This document shows positions 18,014-27,033 of a DNA stretch of 64,000 bases, one piece after another. The stretch comes from JAGNLV01 sp964612145 (GTDB lineage Bacteria > Zixibacteria > MSB-5A5 > GN15 > FEB-12). Where the stretch lies: contig CAZTBP010000021.1 of assembly GCA_964612145.1 (NCBI GenBank), positions 1-64,000 of the forward strand, read 5' to 3'. The notes under the pieces are model-generated. The model had not been told where the DNA came from. It saw nothing but the letters and a program-made list of their open reading frames with translations, and ran no database searches. The position numbers and the translations under genes were made by a program. Positions within the stretch are counted from its first letter, which is position 1. The number at the start of each line of letters is the position of its first letter.

Positions 18014-19426
18014 TTACGTGTGATAGTATAATTCGAATTCGTGCGGTGTCGGCCGTACTCGTATCTGGGTGACCTCCTGCCTTTTGAGTGCGGACCAGTT
18101 GGCGAGCAAGTCTTCGGTGAAGACGCCGCCTTCCAAAAGGAAATCGTGGTCGCGGTCAAGGGCGTCGAGCGCTTTGGTAAGCGAGGTCGGGAGCTGGTGG
18201 ATTTCGGCCAGTTCGTCCTCGGACAATTTGTCCAGATTCTTGTCCAGGGGCAGCCCGGGGTCAATCTCGTTTTTGATGCCGTCGAGTCCGGCCATCACCA
18301 TTGCGGCGTAGGCCAGGTACGGGTTCATGGTGCCGTCGGGGGGCCGGAACTCTATCCGCATTTTCTTCGGGTCGCGCTGGTAGCCCGGGATGCGGACGCA
18401 GGCGGTGCGGTTGCCGACAGAGAACGTGCCGGCTACGGGCGCCTCGAACCCCGGCACGAGTCGTTTGAACGAATTCGTGGACGGGTTTGTAAAGGCCAGG
18501 ATGGCGTCGACATGTTTGAGCAAACCACCGACGTAGTGCAGGCCGGTTTTGGAGAGCATTGCCGGGCCGTTTTTGGCGTAGAAGACAGAGCCTTTGTCGT
18601 TGGCCAGGTACTGGTGGACGTGAAGGCCGGATCCCGGTTCGTTAAACAACGGCTTGGGCATGAAGGTGGCTGATTTCTGCCGCCGGAAACAGTGGTTTTT
18701 TACGATATACTTGACCAACATCGATTGATCGGCCATTTCCGGCATAGGGGCGAACTGCACTTCGATTTCGTGCTGCCCTCCGGAGCCGACTTCGTGGTGG
18801 TGATATTTCAGCTTTATGCCGACCTCGGCCAGCAGTACGGATATTTCCGAGCGAAGATTGAAGGTTCGGTCCATCGGCGGCCCGATATGGTAACCCTTCT
18901 TAAATGGGATCTTAAAACCGAGGTTCTCTTCATCCGTCGCCGCACTCCACTCGGCCTCGACGGAATCCAGGTGGTAGAACGCGCTGTCGGCGCCCTGGAA
19001 GAAGTTGACTTTGTCGAAAACGTAGAATTCAAATTCCGGACCAAGGATCGATCGTGTCCCCGGGAGCGTTTTGTGCAGGTACTTCTGCGCATCGGCTACA
19101 ACCCGGCGGGGATTTCGGGAGTACGGGATGATTTTGTCGGCGGATTCCATAACATCCCCGATCAGGGACAGGGTCGGTCGTTCGAAAAACGGGTCCATAA
19201 AAGCCGTCCGCGGATCGGGCAGCATAATCATGTCACCTTGTTCGATTGAGGAGAAGCCGGGCAGGGAAGAGCCGTCGACGCCGACCCCATGAGACATCAA
19301 TTCCCGGTTGAGAGAGCTGATGGGCAGCGTGATGTGATGCCAGAGGCCAAGCAGGTCACCGAATTTCAGATCAAGAAATTCGGCCTTGTTGGTGTTGGCC
19401 ATTTTCTGTAAGTCTGGGAGCTTCAT
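18014..19426 (-). CDS. glnA: Type I glutamine synthetase
   Basis: 470 residues, the usual length of bacterial GSI. Glutamate, ammonia and ATP give glutamine. Family signatures are clear: GVDGSSLPGF near the N-terminus, GPEFEFYVFD, the NRTACVRIPGY substrate-binding segment and EFRPPDGTMNPYL. At the position of the adenylylated tyrosine of E. coli GS (KNLY) the protein reads KNLD, so adenylylation at that site is not possible. Control by feedback or by transcription is more likely. GAGGA precedes the ATG. It is monocistronic, with a terminator on either side. Confidence 0.97.
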   Translation of the reverse strand: MKLPDLQKMANTNKAEFLDLKFGDLLGLWHHITLPISSLNRELMSHGVGVDGSSLPGFSSIEQGDMIMLPDPRTAFMDPFFERPTLSLIGDVMESADKIIPYSRNPRRVVADAQKYLHKTLPGTRSILGPEFEFYVFDKVNFFQGADSAFYHLDSVEAEWSAATDEENLGFKIPFKKGYHIGPPMDRTFNLRSEISVLLAEVGIKLKYHHHEVGSGGQHEIEVQFAPMPEMADQSMLVKYIVKNHCFRRQKSATFMPKPLFNEPGSGLHVHQYLANDKGSVFYAKNGPAMLSKTGLHYVGGLLKHVDAILAFTNPSTNSFKRLVPGFEAPVAGTFSVGNRTACVRIPGYQRDPKKMRIEFRPPDGTMNPYLAYAAMVMAGLDGIKNEIDPGLPLDKNLDKLSEDELAEIHQLPTSLTKALDALDRDHDFLLEGGVFTEDLLANWSALKRQEVTQIRVRPTPHEFELYYHT

Positions 19427-19535
19427 GAAATGTCCTCATTTACTTGAGAATGTTTGTGAACCATTTCACATAATATATGATAGTCGCTTCTCTTTTCAAG
19501 CATAATCTGACCGAGGAGACAGGTGAATACGGGTA

Positions 19536-19567
19536 GAAAAAACCGGCGAGGGGACGCCTCGCCGGTC
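19536..19567 (-). terminator. Terminator after the 885-residue secreted protein gene
   Basis: ACCGGCGAGG and CCTCGCCGGT form a perfect 10-bp stem. On the minus strand it is followed by a run of six T, 29 bases past the stop codon at 19596. Confidence 0.9.
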
Positions 19568-19595
19568 TTGTGATTTCTTGTCAGTATTGCCGCGT

Positions 19596-22253
19596 CTACA
19601 TGATGATAGCCAGTTTGCCGATCTGCACTTCGCCCGATTCATCCTCAACTGTCCAGTAATAGAGTCCGGAGACAACCATCTGGGTGTTTCGGGTGATCAG
19701 GTCCCAGGAATCGTGCGAGGCATTTGGATCGTTCGGGTCTTCATCATGCTCGATTTCGCGGACCAGGTCACCGTCTATCGTGAAAATCCGTATCACGCAC
19801 TTGGCAGGAAGGTTCGCAAAGTGAATTTCGCGGACGCGGTTGTCCGGGAAGTCCTGACGACGTCGGCCTTCAAATCCCAGGCCACGATATCCAGCATCGA
19901 TTCGATACGGATTCGGGTAGACCAAAACCTCCAGGTCCAGGTCCTGAACATCCTTGGCTGTCGCCAGCGGATACGCGTCCTTGGCGCCTAACGTCACGTT
20001 GGTCTCTAGCGCTTCAAGGCCCGACTGCGGGGAGCCGTAGTCGAATGCGGTTACGTTGACATACCACGGGACGGACGGAAGAAGGTCTTTGATCACGAAC
20101 TCGTATTCAAAGTACTTGAAGCGTCCTTCCGGCGTCAAATCGGATGAGTCAGCTTCGGCCGGGTCAAGGGTCGACGGATACGGAGCATTCGGATATACCT
20201 TCTGGATACCGTCCGGATTGCTCAGATCCGAGAAGTTGAAATCCTGAGGTGCGAAGTAGAAGAGTGAATCCGAACTCGGCTTAATGAAAGGTCTGGTCCG
20301 CGTGTACTGGAGAATTGAGTCGGCATTGGCCGGGATACCGTAAATCGCCTCGATTTCCTCGGGACGCAACGGCGTGTCGCGTAAGACCCATTCGTTAGTG
20401 AAATCATCAAACACAAATTTGTTGTAGTCTTCAATATCGTACGAGACAAGCAAGGTGAAACTGGTTGAGCGATTATCGCGCCCCACGTAAACTCGGTAAC
20501 CTTCGAAGTCAAACTCGTTACTGAAGACATCACGCGTGGTCTCCGACCGCAGGCCATTGAATAGAACACGAATCTGGCCGTACGGAGACTCGATAGGGTA
20601 CGGCGGGGCAATCGGCTCGAGCCAAAAGTCAGGGGCCGGAGGAGGAGAGGCGCCCCGGAAGTCCGGGATGCCGTCACCCACGGTCCAGCAGGTTTCTGCT
20701 ACAGTGGGCTCGAAAGAGAAAGTCGTGTCGATGGGATTGCCCAGACTATCAGTAACGATAGTAGTATCGACTGCTGTAGAGTCGAGAACGCAGACTTCGA
20801 ATTCACCAAAATAGCCGTCGCTGTCTGAGTCAACGCCGGGGTTATCGTAAATCCAGGAGGCCCAGGTTGAGTTCAGGCCAAGATCGTTGAAATCCAGCCC
20901 GTTGTAAAAAGCAACGGGGTCGGCGTTTAGAAGGTTCTGGGCGTTATCAATATCGGTATGTAAGTCTTCACCGGCGACGTAGGCAAACGAGAGCGGAAGT
21001 CGCTGACCGGGGGAGATGTTAAACGGACCAAAGGAGAGCAGATAACGCGTATCGAAGCCATCAGCAACATCATTTTTTAAGGCTGCGGGCGGCTCGAGCC
21101 ACAGCGGGTCGTTCGGGCCGATCGTGCTGGTGAAGGCCTGATCGTAGTCAAATTCCTGGTTCCGGAGCTGATAATAGCGATTATGATCTCCGGCCGGAGT
21201 CCCGGTACCGCCGGTGCCGAAGTCGCGGAACGGCTCTTTCCAGGTACCCTGATTCGGTCGTTCACGGGGGCCGTAGTCAAGGTTCGGGTTACCGTTACTG
21301 ACCCACCAGTTGAAGGACACGTCAAGGGTTTCGGCAGGAGTTCGGACGATACGAGTGGCAGTTACGTGCGGGGCGGGCTGCAGTGGATCAGCTGCAGTCA
21401 GATCACCGTCGTTGTCCGCGATCCAGGCAATATAAACGGTATCCTCATATTCGCACGTATTGCAGAGACGGTCCTGGGTAATGAGGAAGCCGCAGATGTC
21501 ATCGGCAAATCCCTGTCCCTGGTCGCAGTCGGCGCAGACATCGGCGTCGACATAGATGCCCATAAAGGCATTGTTAATCGATCGGCTGCCTATATTTTCA
21601 ATCTGGTAATCGAAAAGTACCAGGTCTTCAGCGTACGAATAAGACCAGGCAAATGAACTTTGTGTGACTTTAACATTGAGCGGTTTATGTGGACGGTTCA
21701 GGGCCTCGTCATTGGGAGGCAGAACCGTATTTGTGTCTGTGTATGCTGCGATATAATCTTCTTCGGAGATGGCGTCTTCGAATTCCGGAGCACTCGGATC
21801 AATGATCGAGCGATACTTCATGTTGCCGAATGGCGCAACGTCCGGGAACATCTCGGTCACCCCAACCCAGCCATCGGCGCCGGTCGAGACAAGCGTGTCG
21901 CGGCCGACCACGGCTCCAATCCAAAACGATGCTGCAAAAACGTACTGGACGGTCGAACCTTTGGGGTATTCGCCGCCGCCGGCGGGAATCGGTTCGCCGG
22001 TAAAATAGTCCTGCTCCGGAATCCCGAGGTTGTTCAGGAATCCGGAAGCGAAAGTGCCGGTGTTGCTGATGGCCAGCACGAGCTGTCCGACGTTGTGCAT
22101 CGCGGCCATGGTAGCCACCTGCTGAGTCGCCTGTGAGCCGCCACTACGACCACCGGTGGTAGCGTCGAAGACGGCACGAGCGCCTACTGACCCGGATACT
22201 GTCAGCGTGCACGCACAAACAATGACTGCAAAGGTAAGAAATCTACGTGACAT
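19596..22253 (-). CDS. Large secreted protein with T9SS/FlgD-like C-terminal domain
   Basis: 885 residues from the ATG at 22253, chosen because GGAAGG lies just upstream and a signal peptide (about 1-25, ending VGARA) follows; an in-frame start 42 bases earlier lacks these features. I do not recognise a catalytic domain. The middle contains acidic, Asp/Asn-rich stretches (DSDGYFGEFE, near residue 510) that may bind calcium. The last hundred residues (YPNPYRIDAGY, then VIRIFTIDGDLVREI and GLYYWTVED) form the FlgD-like Ig fold seen at the C-terminus of many type IX secretion clients in the FCB group. Proteins of this style are common in FCB genomes without assigned function. Confidence 0.85.
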   Translation of the reverse strand: MSRRFLTFAVIVCACTLTVSGSVGARAVFDATTGGRSGGSQATQQVATMAAMHNVGQLVLAISNTGTFASGFLNNLGIPEQDYFTGEPIPAGGGEYPKGSTVQYVFAASFWIGAVVGRDTLVSTGADGWVGVTEMFPDVAPFGNMKYRSIIDPSAPEFEDAISEEDYIAAYTDTNTVLPPNDEALNRPHKPLNVKVTQSSFAWSYSYAEDLVLFDYQIENIGSRSINNAFMGIYVDADVCADCDQGQGFADDICGFLITQDRLCNTCEYEDTVYIAWIADNDGDLTAADPLQPAPHVTATRIVRTPAETLDVSFNWWVSNGNPNLDYGPRERPNQGTWKEPFRDFGTGGTGTPAGDHNRYYQLRNQEFDYDQAFTSTIGPNDPLWLEPPAALKNDVADGFDTRYLLSFGPFNISPGQRLPLSFAYVAGEDLHTDIDNAQNLLNADPVAFYNGLDFNDLGLNSTWASWIYDNPGVDSDSDGYFGEFEVCVLDSTAVDTTIVTDSLGNPIDTTFSFEPTVAETCWTVGDGIPDFRGASPPPAPDFWLEPIAPPYPIESPYGQIRVLFNGLRSETTRDVFSNEFDFEGYRVYVGRDNRSTSFTLLVSYDIEDYNKFVFDDFTNEWVLRDTPLRPEEIEAIYGIPANADSILQYTRTRPFIKPSSDSLFYFAPQDFNFSDLSNPDGIQKVYPNAPYPSTLDPAEADSSDLTPEGRFKYFEYEFVIKDLLPSVPWYVNVTAFDYGSPQSGLEALETNVTLGAKDAYPLATAKDVQDLDLEVLVYPNPYRIDAGYRGLGFEGRRRQDFPDNRVREIHFANLPAKCVIRIFTIDGDLVREIEHDEDPNDPNASHDSWDLITRNTQMVVSGLYYWTVEDESGEVQIGKLAIIM

Positions 22254-22376
22254 ATGCCTTCCCATCGGATTAAACTGTTTTCCATACTGACGCACCCGGC
22301 CAGCATAGCGTTTAATCGCAGTTTATTTCTCTATATTTCCGCTAAACTAATGTAAGTAAAGCGGCTTGCGCAAGGA

Positions 22377-22437
22377 TTTTTGGCGAAAAACTACCGGACC
22401 ACCGAACTTGCGCCGGTCCCCGTAAGCATCGCCAAAA
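22377..22437. other. Nested hairpin between serpin gene and secreted-protein gene
   Basis: A 9-bp outer stem (TTTTGGCGA with TCGCCAAAA) encloses a 42-base interior holding a second stem (GGACC with GGTCC). On the minus strand it lies about 115 bases past the serpin stop and 125 bases before the next gene's start. It could be a terminator, as TTTTGG/CCAAAAA lie at its base, or a structured leader of the downstream gene. No known riboswitch consensus is recognisable. Confidence 0.4.
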
Positions 22438-22552
22438 GTCCGTGCTGTCCAGCTTGTTATACCGGGGTGTGAGTCGCAGAAGTCACGTCACGGTGATTTG
22501 CCGGATGAACAACTGACGTGTACTGGCCTAATTTCGTTGGATCAACTTCATT

Positions 22553-23797
22553 TTAATTCTCGGTCGGGTCGGAAATTCTGCCGGTGAACAGCATCGAACC
22601 GGAATGCGAGTCGCGAATGACAAAGAAGAACGGCCGGTCGATTCGCATACGAAATTCCTCGGGCCCCACTGAAGTCAGGCCAATAGTTACGCCTGTTGCC
22701 GCCGCCGCCTCAGTGCCGCGCTCATCGACTGAGAGGTACGTCTTGTGAAGCACTTCAGAGATGTGAAGGTCATCCTCGTCTGCGATACTGGCGAAGTCAG
22801 CGGCTCCGGGGTCGAAGGCTGCCGCCATACCCAGCGCGCTCAGGGCAGAGTTGAGAGTTGTCTTGTAATCGATTTCAAACTTCGGCAGGTACAGGTGACC
22901 CGGTTTCACATTCAGGCCGCCAATGATTCCTCGCCAGGACTCGGTATCAAGCCGCTGGATAACGGAGTCGACGTCAGTATTCTCTCGGGGGAGTATGACC
23001 AGCATGCGGAACAGCTCGTTGCCGTAGGGGAGTTCGGCGGCCTGCAGCACGTCGTTTTCGAAGTACGGCAACGGCTGATCGGACTGCATTAACGGGACAT
23101 CAACTGTCGATCCATCTGCCAGGTGGAATGGTTGATCGGTTGTCTTTTGCTCGTCGAATTGGGTAGTCCAGGTGCCGTTGAAGTAGACGGCGTTGATCAG
23201 CAGCAGCATGGTGAGCGGGCTTATCGGCGGCGATATAATCGCCTCGATCTTGCCGTTGGTCCGGTCGCTGACCCAGTTGTTGATGTCGGCTGCAGTAGAT
23301 GGATTGTCGAAATCGACACCGGCTATTTCAGCACTAAACATGTCTCTGTTAATCTCCAGGAAGTCCTGTTTTACCTGGAACGATGAACGATACCAGATCG
23401 AATTGGCGATCGACAGTTCAACCGCCGTGTCCAGATGAGTCAGCAGACTAATGAGTGACTCAAACGACTCATTGATTTCGATCCGTGTCATGCCGTAGAA
23501 CTGGAGGGTCGATTCCATTGCTTCTTTGGTGGTCCCGGCCGCACCGTTGTAGGTCATGCCGAGCGCCATGGCCACTGACAGTGGAGAGACTACGACGTTG
23601 CCCTCGGGCTGTTCACCACTGACTTGCCGGGTGAGGGCGAGGCCAAACGATTCCGATGAGGTGGAAAGCTTCTTTTCAGCCGCGTTCAATGGTCGCGGAG
23701 ATTCGGGCTCGGGTGGTGTTGCCGATTCGTTGCTGCAGGCTATGAGCAGGAGCAGCAGGGTTGTACTGAGGGCCAGTTGGCTGAGTGAGAGGGGCAT
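22553..23797 (-). CDS. Serpin-family protease inhibitor lipoprotein
   Basis: 414 residues with a lipoprotein signal (LLLIAC), then a complete serpin fold: NVVVSPLSVAMALGM, the breach/shutter segment NAVYFNGTW, and a reactive-centre loop at about 358-380. The hinge is GTEAAAATG, the small-residue pattern of inhibitory serpins, so it should trap proteases covalently rather than be a non-inhibitory relative. Canonical spacing puts P1-P1' at Thr375-Ser376 with Leu374 beside it, suggesting elastase- or subtilisin-like targets; this is inference. The lipid anchor suggests membrane attachment. The window encodes several secreted proteases that it could restrain, or it may guard against foreign enzymes. 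Confidence 0.95.
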   Translation of the reverse strand: MPLSLSQLALSTTLLLLLIACSNESATPPEPESPRPLNAAEKKLSTSSESFGLALTRQVSGEQPEGNVVVSPLSVAMALGMTYNGAAGTTKEAMESTLQFYGMTRIEINESFESLISLLTHLDTAVELSIANSIWYRSSFQVKQDFLEINRDMFSAEIAGVDFDNPSTAADINNWVSDRTNGKIEAIISPPISPLTMLLLINAVYFNGTWTTQFDEQKTTDQPFHLADGSTVDVPLMQSDQPLPYFENDVLQAAELPYGNELFRMLVILPRENTDVDSVIQRLDTESWRGIIGGLNVKPGHLYLPKFEIDYKTTLNSALSALGMAAAFDPGAADFASIADEDDLHISEVLHKTYLSVDERGTEAAAATGVTIGLTSVGPEEFRMRIDRPFFFVIRDSHSGSMLFTGRISDPTEN

Positions 23798-23923
23798 AAT
23801 TATAACTCCGATTTAGTCAAGCCATTCCAAATTTTATCACGTGTAACGCGGTGCGTTGGGCTGTAAGGGCTACTTATAGTAATAAGACAAACAGGTATCG
23901 TTCGCAACGCCTTTTGAGATGGA

Positions 23924-25468
23924 CTACTCGTCGGTCATGTTTATCAGGGGAGCCAGTCTCGTGGCGAGCGCATCGGCAATGAGTCGGTGTCCCTTCGGGT
24001 TAGGATGACAATGGTCGACGAAGAGTCGTTCGCCTCCGGAAGCAGAGAAGAGCCTGGGCCCGTCGATGATGATCACGCCCGGTGACGCTGTCAGGTCCGC
24101 AATGGCCTCCCGGTAGGGGTTCTTGATTCGAAGAGAAAAGTAGTCAAGTTGAAGGGCTGAGTCAAGATACTGAAAGGCCTGGCTGGACGAATCGACACCT
24201 TCTGCAAAATAGAGACCGTCGGCATCGAGGAGATTGATGCCGCGATTGTACAACAGCGCCGAACAAGTAGAGAGATAGAGAAACGCATCATGAAACTCCG
24301 TGTCTCCGGATTCAATGGCGCGCCGCGCGTTCTCAAAGGCACTATCGGCCTCTGTGTGTTTGTCCAGTTCCCAACAGGCAACCCCGAGATTGTTCCAATC
24401 GAGAGGTAAAGCGGTTGAGGTATGAACTCGCCGCGCCCAATAACGGCTGGAGACTTCCGGTGGGAGCGTATCATGCGGAGCATTGCTGAAAACGAGCCTG
24501 GTGACCGGATCAATATCGACGTAGAGAAAATCAATGCGTTCTTTGCTGAGGCAGTAATGTAGATCACGCCCGAGCACTTCGGCAATTGGCTTCGGAAAGA
24601 TCAGCTCGCCGGTTCCGTCGGTCAGGTGTCGCAACGACCGAAATTGGAGCGCGGCCGGCCAGAGGAGCGGAACAGGAGGTTGAACGATTATGAATGCACA
24701 GTTTCGTTCCTGGCAGTCAGCGGCGATTGCGGCCAGATTCTCCCCAAATTCTTCCGGCGACACACGGCACCGGAGCGGGCGGGCAGAGGCGTTCTCTCGA
24801 CGGAGCAAAAGTGCGCGGAGTAGGCGATACGCAGACGATTGGGCTAGCGCGTTGCGAATTCCGGAGAATCGCTGCCCGTTGAGCAGTTCCCGGTCAGACA
24901 GGTATCCTGAGACAGAGGCATCGTTATTGCCGCAGTAAATGATCACTGCGTCGGGGGCGAGCAACCAGCCTTTCAACTCCATATAGCGCCTGATTTGGGC
25001 ACTGCTGTAGCCGCTTACAGCAGCCGTGATGACTTCGACGTGTTTTCCTTCACCTGTGAGGGCGTCCAGTCGCCGCTGAAGCACTTCGGGGAAGGTCCGG
25101 CTGCGATTGCGCAAGCCCAGTCCGACGGGCGACGAATCGCCCAGGATGACGATGCGAAAAACCCATTCCGGTTTTGGTCGCTGAATTTCATCGGCGATGA
25201 GACCTTCCGAGTTTGTTTCGATGAGGCGATTGTCGAGATTCGGTTTGAAGCGCCAGAGCAAATCCGGATCCGGCTCATGCCAGTCGAATACCCCCCGAAA
25301 AAACTCGGTCTGCCAGCCCGGGGGTGGGTAGTCGGATGTGGGAGGCGACAGAGCGGATTCGGCGAGCCGAGCCGTGCCTTCTATCCCGACCAGGAATATC
25401 AGGAACACTGCTAAGGTGAATAGCAGCTTTTTCCGCAAAGGCAGCCGGTTGCGATTAGAATTCCACAT
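23924..25468 (-). CDS. Membrane-anchored SGNH/GDSL-family hydrolase
   Basis: 514 residues with an N-terminal signal anchor (about 14-30) and an SGNH hydrolase domain. The nucleophile is probably Ser112 in ILGDSSPVG, the conserved Asn lies in CGNND near residue 183, and the Asp-x-x-His pair is Asp485/His488 in DHCHPNPKGH. A long insert between the GNND block and the C-terminal dyad includes a region with helical repeats (about 345-430) that may be TPR-like. Such proteins are esterases or acyltransferases acting on envelope glycans; the substrate is unknown. No good ribosome-binding site is visible upstream of the chosen ATG. The gene is alone, divergent from the TSUP operon. Confidence 0.85.
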   Translation of the reverse strand: MWNSNRNRLPLRKKLLFTLAVFLIFLVGIEGTARLAESALSPPTSDYPPPGWQTEFFRGVFDWHEPDPDLLWRFKPNLDNRLIETNSEGLIADEIQRPKPEWVFRIVILGDSSPVGLGLRNRSRTFPEVLQRRLDALTGEGKHVEVITAAVSGYSSAQIRRYMELKGWLLAPDAVIIYCGNNDASVSGYLSDRELLNGQRFSGIRNALAQSSAYRLLRALLLRRENASARPLRCRVSPEEFGENLAAIAADCQERNCAFIIVQPPVPLLWPAALQFRSLRHLTDGTGELIFPKPIAEVLGRDLHYCLSKERIDFLYVDIDPVTRLVFSNAPHDTLPPEVSSRYWARRVHTSTALPLDWNNLGVACWELDKHTEADSAFENARRAIESGDTEFHDAFLYLSTCSALLYNRGINLLDADGLYFAEGVDSSSQAFQYLDSALQLDYFSLRIKNPYREAIADLTASPGVIIIDGPRLFSASGGERLFVDHCHPNPKGHRLIADALATRLAPLINMTDE

Positions 25469-25611
25469 ATTATGAAATGTACGACATCGGGAGGGGGTGT
25501 CAAGGTGATGAATCAGTCGACGCTGGCGAATTCAAATCTCTTGCGTCGAAGATGCCATCGGGACATATTCGACCGACGGTAATCAGGAGAACTAATTGAA
25601 GGTAGTCAAAC

Positions 25612-26511
25612 ATGGTTGAATTCCCGGTCAGTGGCATTGAGACGTGGTGGTGGTTGCCACCCCTGGTGGCATTTCTGGTGTCCAGCCTAACCTCTACCGG
25701 GGGGCTGTCGGGGGCGTTTTTGATGCTACCGTTTCAAGTTACCGTTCTCGGCTTTGCAGGACCCGGCGTCACGCCTACCAACCTGTTCTTCAACGTTATC
25801 GGCATACCGAGCGGCGTGTACCGGTACGCGCATGAAAAGCGGATGCTTTGGCCGCTGGCATGGGCGATCGTAATCGGCACGGTACCGGGAATGGCGATTG
25901 GGGCGATTGTCCGGGTAACGGTGTTACCGGATCCGGTCGTTTTCAAACCGTTCGCCGGCGTTGTTCTCGGATATATTGCTTTCCGGCTGTTGCGCGATGC
26001 GCTCAAGAAGAATGACAGGGCGGGACGGCTGAACCGGTCCATCCCATTCGAGGTTTCCGAAGCCAAACTAACACTGCACGAAAGCAGATTCATTTTTCAG
26101 GATAAGTCGTATTCGGTGCCGACAATCAAGCTGTTGCTGCTGAGCCTGCTAGTCGGGATCGCCGGGGGCGCCTACGGAATCGGCGGCGGTGCGGTGATTG
26201 CGCCGTGGCTGGTGTCGGTATGGGGACTGCCGGTATACACAGTGGCCGGCGCGGCTCTGTTCAGCACTTTTGTCGGTTCGGTATGTGGGGTGCTGTTTTT
26301 CTGGCTAATAGATGTCTCCAGACTGGTGCCGGGAGTGTCAGCAGAACCGGATTGGCTGCTGGGAATTTCGCTCGGGGTCGGGGGTGCGCTTGGAATCTAT
26401 GTTGGCGCGCGGCTACAGAAGTATCTCCCGGCGAAACTTATCAAGATATTCCTGACGGCGTTTCTTTTGTTTGTTGCCGTTCGCTATATCAGTGCACTTT
26501 TTTCGGGATGA
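25612..26511 (+). CDS. TauE/SafE (TSUP) family membrane permease
   Basis: 299 residues with about eight to nine hydrophobic segments and two related halves. The family glycine-rich motifs are visible in both (STGGLSGAFLMLPFQV near 30 and GIAGGAYGIGGGAVIAPWL near 188). TSUP proteins export or import small organosulfur or carboxylate anions such as sulfoacetate and sulfite. An unusually long cytoplasmic loop (about 125-165) links the halves. It is first in a three-gene operon with a CoA-binding protein (51 bases downstream) and an acetyltransferase. Specificity cannot be read from the sequence. Confidence 0.9.
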   Translation: MVEFPVSGIETWWWLPPLVAFLVSSLTSTGGLSGAFLMLPFQVTVLGFAGPGVTPTNLFFNVIGIPSGVYRYAHEKRMLWPLAWAIVIGTVPGMAIGAIVRVTVLPDPVVFKPFAGVVLGYIAFRLLRDALKKNDRAGRLNRSIPFEVSEAKLTLHESRFIFQDKSYSVPTIKLLLLSLLVGIAGGAYGIGGGAVIAPWLVSVWGLPVYTVAGAALFSTFVGSVCGVLFFWLIDVSRLVPGVSAEPDWLLGISLGVGGALGIYVGARLQKYLPAKLIKIFLTAFLLFVAVRYISALFSG

Positions 26512-26562
26512 CGCCGGTTCTCGGCGGTATATGGAGTAAGCTGAAACACGGAACTGGTTACG

Positions 26563-27003
26563 ATGGATGATACCATTCGCGAATTCATGAATGCCGAACA
26601 TATTGCAGTTGTCGGGGCATCAGCGAACAAGAAAAAGTTTGGTCGCTACATATACGATACGCTCAAGTCGCGTGTCCGCAATGTATACGCGGTGAACCGA
26701 AAGGCGGAGTCGATTGACGAGGACCGGGCGTATGCCTCGCTGGAGGAGTTGCCGGAGGATGTTGAGTCGGCCGTGGTGGCGGTGCAGCCGGAGTCGGCAC
26801 TCGAGGTTGTTGAGCAAGCGGGCCGCTCCGGAATTACGCGGTTGTGGTTCCAGCGCGGGGCCGATTTTACTGCTGCGATAGAAGCGGCTCAGAAAAAGGG
26901 GATCGATACTGTCAGTGGAAAATGCATCCTTATGTATCTCGCACCGGTGACCGGTATTCACCGGGTGCACCGTTTCCTGTCGCGGATGTTTGGTAACTAC
27001 TGA
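26563..27003 (+). CDS. CoA-binding (YccU-like, CoA_binding_2) protein
   Basis: 146 residues forming a Rossmann-like domain of the CoA_binding_2 family. The nucleotide-binding start is IAVVGASANKKKFG, followed by VYAVNRKAESI and a C-terminal WFQRGAD segment. Relatives bind CoA or a similar ligand but have no established reaction. GGAAC precedes the ATG. Its position between a permease and a GNAT acetyltransferase is suggestive, since the latter uses acetyl-CoA, but no direct link is shown. Confidence 0.9.
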   Translation: MDDTIREFMNAEHIAVVGASANKKKFGRYIYDTLKSRVRNVYAVNRKAESIDEDRAYASLEELPEDVESAVVAVQPESALEVVEQAGRSGITRLWFQRGADFTAAIEAAQKKGIDTVSGKCILMYLAPVTGIHRVHRFLSRMFGNY

Positions 27004-27033
27004 TTACGCCTCCGGGCAAACAAAGGCGGAAGT

